NCBI GenBank assembly: GCA_910586095.1 | Contig: CAJUHQ010000018.1 | Coordinates: 1-29,172 of the forward strand | DNA length: 29,172 nt | Source of the DNA: an uncultured Lachnospiraceae bacterium | GTDB taxonomy: Bacteria > Bacillota > Clostridia > Lachnospirales > Lachnospiraceae | Direction of reading: 5' to 3' | Part shown: in pieces, positions 16,081 through 22,906 of the stretch | Numbering within the stretch: the first letter of the stretch is position 1 | Layout: every line of letters starts with the position of its first letter | Notes under the pieces: model-generated | What the model was told of the DNA's origin: nothing | The model's database searches: none | Seen by the model: the letters and a program-made list of their open reading frames with translations, nothing else | Position numbers and translations under genes: made by a program

Positions 16081-17469
16081 TTATTTATAGGTAAAGTCGT
16101 TATTTTCTACACTTTTGGCGTCTAATACAATTCTATCATAAACAGTCAAACCATATTTGGTATTGGAACTGACGATTGCATATTCATCGTTTTTTGCAAG
16201 AATAGTAATCTGCTTAAAGTCAGCATATCCCTTATTCATATTATAGACACCTTCAAGTTTTCCTGATTTACTGATTGCCATTTTGTCAGTAGAATCAGGT
16301 TTACAAATATAAACACCAACACTGAGATTACTATTATCAACATAAAATTCCTCTTCATTGGAGCTATATACTGTAGTTTCTACAAAGCGATATACAACAT
16401 TACCATTTTCATCAAATGTTTCTCTAGAGACACCATATTCTCCGTTAGGGCCTCCCTTGCTCATATAGTCGGCTGGTATGATAAAACATTCCTTTTCTGC
16501 TATGGAAGAAATGGGAATTTTTAATCCTTGCTCATCATCCAAAACAAGCTCAATATCTACAAAACGATCTGTACAAAAGGAGACACAAGAGTTTGTAAAG
16601 CTAAGTTCAGCATAGATACCATCAGCTAAATGATGGATTGTCACTTGGCCCCATGATGTATCTTGGGTTTTGACGAATTTGACTAGAACATAACCTTCCT
16701 CTTCTAGTTTTTGAGCAGTTTTTTCATCAACAGATATTACCAAAGACCAGTTTTCGTCAAGTATAATCTTACCCACTACTGCGTTTTTCTTAATTAAGTC
16801 ATTATTGTTAACACGATTTTTTTCATATGTGGTTTGGTCATAGTGCTGCATGGTAATTTCTTCTGGGGTAAGTTCTTCATACCCATCCGTATTATATACA
16901 ATGTATCCTGACTTTCCAGTTGAACACAATGACACTACCCCACTAAGATTTGCATTATTGAGTGTTTCCATACTTTTATACATGTTGATATTCACAAGTT
17001 TCATGACAGAATTTTCTAGATCATATTTAAAATCATACACACTGTTAAATTCTTTACTACTAAAGCTTCTGTCATATTGAATCAACTCAGATCGTAATTC
17101 TGCAAGTTCTGCATCAGAGTAGGTATTTTCCCCTAAGTTACCCGAATTTAAAAGAGATGCTAGTTTACCACTTTCATCAATAGAATAGACAGTATCTTGA
17201 GATGAAACACGCTCTCCCTCTCTGACATAATAATTAATGTATCCTGTGTAGGCAGACATGAGTAGTTCCTCTTGACGTATTGCTATTCCTGTATAAGCTT
17301 TTGATACAGAAAGGGACCCCATTTGTATTTCATAACCTTGAACAGGTTCTGATTTCATATACATAACAAGGACTATGATAATATAGATGGTCATTGCACC
17401 AAATATAATGAATTCGATTCGATTCATAGTCTGTCCCGATTTGTCTCGATGGTTTTTCTTGACCGCCAT
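16081..17469 (-). CDS. HlyD-like membrane protein of the sepF cluster
   Basis: A 462-residue protein with a short basic cytoplasmic tail, one membrane segment (about 19-38) and a large extracellular part. The early segment SEPVQGYEIQMGSLSVSKAYTG and the following YINYYVREGERVSSQDTVYSI resemble the first half-lipoyl motif of HlyD-type adaptor proteins. A later SSISSIAEKECFIIP-like region and the ITILAKNDEYAIVSSNTKYG end resemble the barrel of that family. No ABC partner is adjacent. Its conserved seat before yggS-sepF suggests a role at the envelope or septum, but this is inference. AGGAAAGGA precedes the ATG. Confidence 0.72.
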   Translation of the reverse strand: MAVKKNHRDKSGQTMNRIEFIIFGAMTIYIIIVLVMYMKSEPVQGYEIQMGSLSVSKAYTGIAIRQEELLMSAYTGYINYYVREGERVSSQDTVYSIDESGKLASLLNSGNLGENTYSDAELAELRSELIQYDRSFSSKEFNSVYDFKYDLENSVMKLVNINMYKSMETLNNANLSGVVSLCSTGKSGYIVYNTDGYEELTPEEITMQHYDQTTYEKNRVNNNDLIKKNAVVGKIILDENWSLVISVDEKTAQKLEEEGYVLVKFVKTQDTSWGQVTIHHLADGIYAELSFTNSCVSFCTDRFVDIELVLDDEQGLKIPISSIAEKECFIIPADYMSKGGPNGEYGVSRETFDENGNVVYRFVETTVYSSNEEEFYVDNSNLSVGVYICKPDSTDKMAISKSGKLEGVYNMNKGYADFKQITILAKNDEYAIVSSNTKYGLTVYDRIVLDAKSVENNDFTYK

Positions 17470-17509
17470 AGAATAGTAGATCCTTTCCTATATAAATCTT
17501 GCGCCTAAA

Positions 17510-17537
17510 AGCCTCGGAATAGTTCTCCGAGGCTTTA
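17510..17537 (-). terminator. Terminator between the P-loop gene and the HlyD-like gene
   Basis: A perfect 9-bp GC-rich stem, AGCCTCGGA (17510-17518) with TCCGAGGCT (17526-17534), has a 7-base loop. A short T-run follows on both strands (TTTT on the minus side), so it may be bidirectional. Confidence 0.8.
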
Positions 17538-17571
17538 TTTTGACAGATAATTTATTTATTTGTTGCATAAA

Positions 17572-17994
17572 TTATAATGACACGGTTACCATTGGCTTTA
17601 ATGCTTCAGGCAATTCAGCTTCATCTACTGAGACACTTATAATAATCTTAAATCCATATGTAGTACTGATGGCATCAAGAGTTTGAATAGTTTTTTCTAG
17701 CTTGTCCGTTCCTTCTAAACAAGAAATTTTTAAGAAACCATCAAAATACATTTGCTCTAAGTCATGGTCTTGAGAAATGATGCCGCGCACAAAACCGATA
17801 AATTCATCTGTATTGGCAACACCATAATCTTTTACATTGATAAGCCTTACCTTGTTGTTCAGCTCATACATATGATCATTGCTTTTATCAAGATATACAA
17901 TATTTCCAGATGCAGTAGAAATTTCCTTGTTTACCAAATCCAGTACGATCTTTGTCTTGCCCTTACCCTTTTTTCCAACAATAAGCTGCACCAT
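17572..17994 (-). CDS. Small P-loop ATPase-like protein of unknown role
   Basis: A 140-residue protein with a clear Walker A motif, GKKGKGKT (7-14), directly after the first strand. The rest reads as alternating strands and helices (GNIVYLDKSNDHMYEL, EQMYFDGFLKISC, FKIIISVSV). Proteins of this kind in Lachnospiraceae are often labelled PilT-like, but I see no PilT hexamerisation or secretion-ATPase motifs. The start is uncertain: TTG at 18000 is only 3 bases from AGGAGG, whereas ATG at 17994 has the proper 9-base spacing, so I chose the latter. It stands alone between two strong gene clusters. Confidence 0.75.
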   Translation of the reverse strand: MVQLIVGKKGKGKTKIVLDLVNKEISTASGNIVYLDKSNDHMYELNNKVRLINVKDYGVANTDEFIGFVRGIISQDHDLEQMYFDGFLKISCLEGTDKLEKTIQTLDAISTTYGFKIIISVSVDEAELPEALKPMVTVSL

Positions 17995-18221
17995 ATGCAA
18001 TTACCTCCTATAATTCAACCGTAGTTATAATAATGAAAAACTTCATCAATTTAATTATAGTTGAATACTTTAAAAAAAACAACTTATATTTTTTATATTA
18101 TCAAAACCAGTATATTGACAACTTGTAATTAGATAAAACATGCCATTTATTGACTACTATTAGATAGTCGAACAACATTTGAATAAATAATTCAATTGCA
18201 AGGTTATCAAATACATAAAAA

Positions 18222-19214
18222 CTAAGTTACAATTTCCTCTAGTAAATCCGTCATTTCTTGATACATAGTAGTTCGATCCTTTGATTGTAAAACGACGGAT
18301 ATATATGAATGACCAGATGTGTCTTTTGAATATAATAAAAGGCAATTTCCAGCAGCACTTGTGGTTCCTGTTTTTCCACCAACAACAGTTATGTTATCTG
18401 GCGCAAAAGCTTCTCCCTTTATATATGCATTTGATGTAGATACATTAACATTTTTTTCATTACCATTTTGATCGTGGTATACACAAGTATATTCCGAAAT
18501 GTTTAAAATCTCTACAAATTTGTCATATTTTACGGCTTCATTGCATATGAGATACAAATCATATACTGTTGTGTAATGCTCGGGATCTGTGAGCCCATGA
18601 GGATTGACAAAGTGACTGTTAGTAGCGCCAAGGCTATTGGCTACATCATTCATCATAGTTGAGAATCCTTCTATACTTCCGCCGATATGCTCAGCCACCA
18701 TAACGCCTACATCATTTGCTGATTTTAATAATAGCAAATGCAATGCTTGCTCCAATGTCATGGTATCGCCTGCCGCTAGCCCAATTTTTACAGCACCTGA
18801 TTCACTGATATAAACATTTTCAGAAGCAGTGATTACATCCTCTAAATTACCATATTTTAGTGCACATAATGCAGTAAGAACTTTAGTAAGGCTTGCTGGA
18901 TTTAATTTTTCATAAATATTTTTTGCATAGATAACTTTTCCGGCATCCATATCAAATAATCCAGCGGCGGTGGCTTCAGACATATCTACATCTGTTCCAG
19001 CAGTAATATCTCCTGATGCAACACATAAACCTGATGCAAATGTATCTAATGTTTTTCCTTTTGTATGAGATTCTATAGAAAAACTAGAATTATTTCGGTT
19101 TTTATCATAGGCAAATGTATATTCTTTTGCACCGCACCCTGCTAGATAAATTGTACATAAAGAAATGGTTAGCAGGACACTCAATTTTCTACAAATTTTA
19201 TTTGTACATTTCAC
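18222..19214 (-). CDS. D-alanyl-D-alanine carboxypeptidase, lipoprotein form
   Basis: A penicillin-binding D,D-carboxypeptidase (peptidase S11) that trims the terminal D-Ala from wall peptides. With the GTG start at 19214 (GAGGAG upstream) it has 330 residues. A lipoprotein signal ends LAGC with Cys27. The catalytic motifs are SLTK (108-111), SAN (165-167) and KTG (281-283). The protein ends about 47 residues after KTG, so it lacks the beta-rich C-terminal domain and amphipathic anchor of DacA/DacF proteins; the lipid would be the anchor. It overlaps mgsA by 17 bases, so translation is probably coupled. Confidence 0.92.
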   Translation of the reverse strand: MKCTNKICRKLSVLLTISLCTIYLAGCGAKEYTFAYDKNRNNSSFSIESHTKGKTLDTFASGLCVASGDITAGTDVDMSEATAAGLFDMDAGKVIYAKNIYEKLNPASLTKVLTALCALKYGNLEDVITASENVYISESGAVKIGLAAGDTMTLEQALHLLLLKSANDVGVMVAEHIGGSIEGFSTMMNDVANSLGATNSHFVNPHGLTDPEHYTTVYDLYLICNEAVKYDKFVEILNISEYTCVYHDQNGNEKNVNVSTSNAYIKGEAFAPDNITVVGGKTGTTSAAGNCLLLYSKDTSGHSYISVVLQSKDRTTMYQEMTDLLEEIVT

Positions 19215-19593
19215 GCCAATCCAGATCTCCTCTATCAAGTGATTTAATTAAAAGTTCTGCGGATGCAAGATTTGTCGCTAAAGGAATATTGTGCATATCA
19301 CAAAGTTTCACTGCGTTATTGACATCCGGCTCATGGGACTTTGAATTCAGCGGATCTCTTAAAAATATGACAAGGTCTATCTGGTTATGCTCTATTTGTG
19401 CACAAATCTGTTGCTCTCCGCCCAAATGACCTGCCAGATACTTATGAATAGTAAGGTTGGTTACTTCCTCGATCAATCTTCCGGTTGTACCTGTGGCATA
19501 CAGATCATTTTTACTCAAAATTCCCCTATATGCTATACAAAAGTTCTGCATTAATTTTTTCTTCCCGTCGTGTGCGATTAACGCAATATTCAT
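19198..19593 (-). CDS. mgsA: Methylglyoxal synthase
   Basis: Converts dihydroxyacetone phosphate to methylglyoxal and phosphate, a bypass that relieves sugar-phosphate build-up. From ATG 19593 it has 131 residues. The family motifs are AHDGKKK, the phosphate-binding YATGTTG, GHLGGEQQI and VIFLRDPLNSKSHEPD. The longer frame begins at a TTG eight codons upstream, but AAGGAAGG sits between the two, so the ATG is preferred. A consensus promoter lies at 19688-19715. The gene is the penultimate member of the shape cluster and overlaps the carboxypeptidase gene. Confidence 0.95.
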   Translation of the reverse strand: MNIALIAHDGKKKLMQNFCIAYRGILSKNDLYATGTTGRLIEEVTNLTIHKYLAGHLGGEQQICAQIEHNQIDLVIFLRDPLNSKSHEPDVNNAVKLCDMHNIPLATNLASAELLIKSLDRGDLDWREMYK

Positions 19594-19687
19594 GATTCCT
19601 GCACCTTCCTTTGTCAAATTTTTCTATCTGTCGGATAGTCCTAAAATTATTTTAAACTTTTTGAGCACAAAAATCTATATGAATTTT

Positions 19688-19715
19688 ATTATATTTTTCT
19701 AATATTTATTGTCAA
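19688..19715 (-). promoter_or_regulatory. Consensus promoter of mgsA
   Basis: On the minus strand a perfect TTGACA (19710-19715) and a perfect TATAAT (19688-19693) are 16 bases apart. The mgsA leader would be about 90 bases and contains a small hairpin (CTATC-CGACA-GATAG). This separates mgsA and the carboxypeptidase gene from rodA transcriptionally, at least in part. Confidence 0.8.
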
Positions 19716-19785
19716 TATTAACAGAATATCATATCAAACTTATGTGGTAAATATTAAAATAAGCTGTTTTTTCTTTTGGGGTGTA

Positions 19786-20901
19786 TTAATTATTATACTT
19801 TCTGACACATTGTAATCGTACATTGAGGACAAAGCCCATACCAATATATAGGCTGACAAGAGAAGTCATTCCAGAGCTTACAAAAGGAAGCGGCACACCA
19901 GTATTAGGAAAAACACCAGTAGCAACAGCCATATTGATAAAACTCTGAAAACCGACAAGCGCGGCCATTCCACTCGCAATGCAGGTCCCAGCCAGATCCT
20001 TCGCTTTTCTTGCCACACTCAAACATTCTAAAGTAATGAGAAATAAAAGAATAACTACAGTACAACCTCCTACAAAACCAAGCTCTTCTCCTACAATGGT
20101 AAAAATAAAATCTGTTTCGGGCTCAGACACAAAGTTTCCATTTTTTACGGAACTAATCATATTATTGTTTAATCCCTTGCCCCACAATTGTCCGGAACCA
20201 ATAGCCATTTTGGCGTTAATTTGTTGATATGCTGTAGTTTGTGCATATTTTTCGGGTTCAAGCCATGCCAAAATGCGTTCTTGTTGATAATCGTTAATCA
20301 GAGTTTGGTCTGGCTGTAGTATCATGATAAAAAGTACAATAGTGGTAGGAACAGCAATAGCCAATGCGCCACATATAATTTTATAGCTAAGTCCTCCAAC
20401 ATACCATACAACGCAAAAAATAACCAGAAGAACAATACTTGTAGACATATCGGGTTGATCGTATATTAATCTCAAAGGAGGATATAGCAAAATTAACATA
20501 GCTGCTATATTTTTTAAAGAATTTAGCTTCTCTTGTTGTCTCATAATAAACTGTGCATAGAATAATATCATCATAATTTTAGCAAGTTCGGAAGGCTGAA
20601 ATTGTATTCCACCAATTTTTAGCCATCTTCTAGCATTGTTTACAACTTCACCTTGCCATCGTACTAACAAGAGAAGGCCGATATTAAATGCATAAATCAG
20701 CCAATAAAAACGCAGGAAAAAGGAATAATCAAAAAAGGAAAGCACAATCATGATAAAAAGACCCATAATAAATCCTAAAAGTTGTTTATTTTGTAAGTCT
20801 GCTTTTGCACTTCCAACAGATAGGATTCCTATAATTGTAACAGCAACCATTAAAATAATTAATTTAAAATCATAATCTCTGACTCTGTAATTCCTAAACA
20901 T
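19786..20901 (-). CDS. rodA: Rod-shape SEDS glycosyltransferase RodA
   Basis: A peptidoglycan polymerase of the SEDS family that works with PBP2 in side-wall growth. The 371 residues form about ten membrane helices. Signatures are NARRWLKIGGIQFQPSELAK, the WLEPEKYAQTTAYQQINAKMAIGSGQ extracellular loop, FIFTIVGEELGF and the final FPNTGVPLPFVSSGMTSL. The cluster context (mreBCD, mrdA) and length favour RodA over FtsW. AAAGGGAA precedes the ATG. Confidence 0.93.
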   Translation of the reverse strand: MFRNYRVRDYDFKLIILMVAVTIIGILSVGSAKADLQNKQLLGFIMGLFIMIVLSFFDYSFFLRFYWLIYAFNIGLLLLVRWQGEVVNNARRWLKIGGIQFQPSELAKIMMILFYAQFIMRQQEKLNSLKNIAAMLILLYPPLRLIYDQPDMSTSIVLLVIFCVVWYVGGLSYKIICGALAIAVPTTIVLFIMILQPDQTLINDYQQERILAWLEPEKYAQTTAYQQINAKMAIGSGQLWGKGLNNNMISSVKNGNFVSEPETDFIFTIVGEELGFVGGCTVVILLFLITLECLSVARKAKDLAGTCIASGMAALVGFQSFINMAVATGVFPNTGVPLPFVSSGMTSLVSLYIGMGFVLNVRLQCVRKYNN

Positions 20902-20941
20902 TATTCCCTTTCCTACTTTTTGTTTTTAGTGTTGTATAAAG

Positions 20942-21007
20942 TAACAGTTGACAAACTAAAATAGTATATCAAAAATATCTACATTCAAAAAATTTGACAA
21001 CTGTTTA
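20942..21007. promoter_or_regulatory. Inverted repeat between minE and rodA
   Basis: Arms at 20942-20955 and 20993-21007 share CAGTTG-W-CAAA in inverted orientation (10 of 11 bases in the core) with 37 bases between them. The arms include TTGTCA/TTGACA, so on the minus strand the distal arm could also supply a -35 for rodA (TTGTCA, then TATTTT 17 bases on). Function is uncertain. Confidence 0.35.
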
Positions 21008-21015
21008 TAGATAGA

Positions 21016-21285
21016 TTAGTTTCTCAAATCAAGTATTGGTATATTAGCATACAATACAGGTAATTTTTTTCCGTTTCTGGCAGTACTACCCGTCTTTGAT
21101 ATCTGTATTTCCATGCTTGAGGTATCAATTTGCATATATTTTGATATTACATTGGCAATATCATTTTTGATTAGTTCCATCATCTCAGGAGAGCAATTTA
21201 CTCTGTCAGATATCAGAAGTATCTTTAACCTATCTTTAGCAATCTGACTAGATGTATGCCTTTTAAAAAAAGAAAATAAACTCAT
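21016..21285 (-). CDS. minE: Cell division topological specificity factor MinE
   Basis: Stimulates MinD ATPase and keeps the division inhibitor away from mid-cell. The 89 residues show the amphipathic N-terminus (MSLFSFFKRHTSSQIAKDRLKIL), the MinD-contact helix and the dimer domain (NCSPEMMELIKNDIANVISKYM, then DTSSMEIQISKTG). The start overlaps the minD end by four bases. MinE with MinC and MinD in a Gram-positive is usual in Clostridia, unlike the DivIVA/MinJ arrangement of Bacillus. Confidence 0.95.
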   Translation of the reverse strand: MSLFSFFKRHTSSQIAKDRLKILLISDRVNCSPEMMELIKNDIANVISKYMQIDTSSMEIQISKTGSTARNGKKLPVLYANIPILDLRN

Positions 21286-22091
21286 GCGCGCTCCTCCTGT
21301 AGATTTCTCTTGAACAAGCTAGAAAATCTTGTCCATATTGTGACGCTCTTTCCAAAATCCATGAAAGGAACTTCTTTACCTTCAATACGTTTACAGATAT
21401 TAAAAAATGCTTGACCTGCATCAGAATTTTTGCCAACGAGTGGTTCACCTTGGTTGGTGGCAATCACAACATTTTCATCGTCTGGAACAACGCCTAAAAG
21501 AGGTAGTCCCAATATATCTAGAACATCATCTACAGTCATCATTTCGCCCCTGCGTATGAGATCATGTCGCAATCGGTTGATAACCAGGTCAATTTTTTTG
21601 ATTTCATTTGCTTCGAGAAGTCCAATAATTCTATCAGCATCCCTGATAGCAGATACTTCAGGAGTAGTTACCACAACAGCATGGTCTGCACCTGCGATCG
21701 CATTTTGAAAACCTTGCTCGATCCCCGCGGGACAATCTAATATTATGTAGTCAAATTGCTCTCTTAGACTATCAATTAATTTTACCATTTGCCCAGGGGT
21801 AATACAATTTTTATCCCTTGTTTGTGCTGCTGGCATTAAAAATAAGCCAGTATGCCGTTTGTCTTTGATTAAAGCCTGTTTAAGACGACAATTTCCTTCT
21901 ATAACATCTACAAGATTGTAGACTATACGATTTTCTAGGCCCATAACCACATCGAGATTTCTAAGTCCAATATCTGCATCAATCAAGACAACACTTTTAC
22001 CCATCTCTGCTAAGCCAGTTCCTACATTTGCAGATGTGGTAGTTTTACCAACACCGCCTTTTCCAGATGTGACAACTATTACTTCACTCAT
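21282..22091 (-). CDS. minD: Septum site-determining ATPase MinD
   Basis: A ParA-type ATPase that binds the membrane as an ATP dimer and recruits MinC. The 269 residues have the deviant Walker A motif SGKGGVGKTTT (9-19), the switch segment DADIGLRNLDVVMGLENR and the YIILDCPAGIEQGF Walker B region. A C-terminal amphipathic helix (about IWTRFSSLFKRNLQ) serves as membrane-targeting sequence. GGAGG lies before the ATG. A hairpin ends at the ribosome binding site (see 22101-22121). Confidence 0.97.
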   Translation of the reverse strand: MSEVIVVTSGKGGVGKTTTSANVGTGLAEMGKSVVLIDADIGLRNLDVVMGLENRIVYNLVDVIEGNCRLKQALIKDKRHTGLFLMPAAQTRDKNCITPGQMVKLIDSLREQFDYIILDCPAGIEQGFQNAIAGADHAVVVTTPEVSAIRDADRIIGLLEANEIKKIDLVINRLRHDLIRRGEMMTVDDVLDILGLPLLGVVPDDENVVIATNQGEPLVGKNSDAGQAFFNICKRIEGKEVPFMDFGKSVTIWTRFSSLFKRNLQEERA

Positions 22092-22100
22092 AGGAATCCT

Positions 22101-22121
22101 CCATTATCTAATAAATAATGG
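22101..22121 (-). promoter_or_regulatory. Hairpin touching the minD ribosome binding site
   Basis: CCATTAT and ATAATGG (22101-22107, 22115-22121) form a perfect 7-bp stem with a 7-base loop. On the minus strand its last GG is the beginning of the GGAGG of minD, so stem formation could partly hide the site. Confidence 0.45.
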
Positions 22122-22185
22122 TTCTCTGGACAAATTTGTTTGATATATAAACCCTTTTTAAAGATTGTCATTGTAAAAATATTTA

Positions 22186-22863
22186 TCAAAGTGTAAAATT
22201 GTCCAGCAATTCATTTGTAATAGGCTGAATCTGTATCTTACCATTGTAAATATATGCAATCTTTGGTACAGTTTTGGGCTTTATTCCCCATCTTGAGCTT
22301 TTTTGCGGTTGGCCATTATATACAAGGTCACCAATTTGTAGTGAACTAGGATTCATGTCGAGTGCTACAATAAAATGGTTATTATTGCCACCAGCTCCAG
22401 CATAGGCGGCTCCAGTAAGGGAACCGATCACAACGATATCTTTGCTAGAATATATATTGCATCCGGCACAGACATCACCGAGTATCACAATACTATGCTC
22501 TGTTTCTATACTTTGACCATCTTTTAATGTGCCTCTGTAAAATTGTCCGCAGTTTTCATCTTTCTGGAAAACCATACTATTCTGTATTCCTAGAAAATTG
22601 GCATTTTTCTCCTCATCTTTTCCTATCAGACACAGTACATTTAACCGCGAATTCTGTGTGATCGCATCCAGTATTTCTCTTTCCTGTATCTCAGTCAGTT
22701 CCCTGCCTTCCAGAGAAATCGCCACTGCCGCATCTCGAAAAAAGTTATCTGCCTCTTTAAATTTTGATGCAATGTCATTCAACAGCTCTTCAAATGGAAT
22801 GGTGTCATCTAAAATTACGCAGATCCCACCAGAAAAACTTTTTAAAATAACTGAATTCTTCAC
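22186..22863 (-). CDS. minC: Septum site-determining protein MinC
   Basis: Inhibitor of FtsZ polymerisation. The 225 residues contain an N-terminal domain (about 1-100, with SLEGRELTEIQEREILDAI) and the C-terminal beta-helix that binds MinD and self-associates (about 125-220). The latter has the repeating turns GDVCAGCNIYSSKDIVVIGS and GAAYAGAGGNN. The start is GTG at 22863 with AAAGGAG five bases before it. It lies 43 bases after mrdA and 94 bases before minD. Confidence 0.94.
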   Translation of the reverse strand: MKNSVILKSFSGGICVILDDTIPFEELLNDIASKFKEADNFFRDAAVAISLEGRELTEIQEREILDAITQNSRLNVLCLIGKDEEKNANFLGIQNSMVFQKDENCGQFYRGTLKDGQSIETEHSIVILGDVCAGCNIYSSKDIVVIGSLTGAAYAGAGGNNNHFIVALDMNPSSLQIGDLVYNGQPQKSSRWGIKPKTVPKIAYIYNGKIQIQPITNELLDNFTL

Positions 22864-22906
22864 ATTTGCTCCTTTTCACAAACCACAAATGAGGTTTCGT
22901 TTTTAT

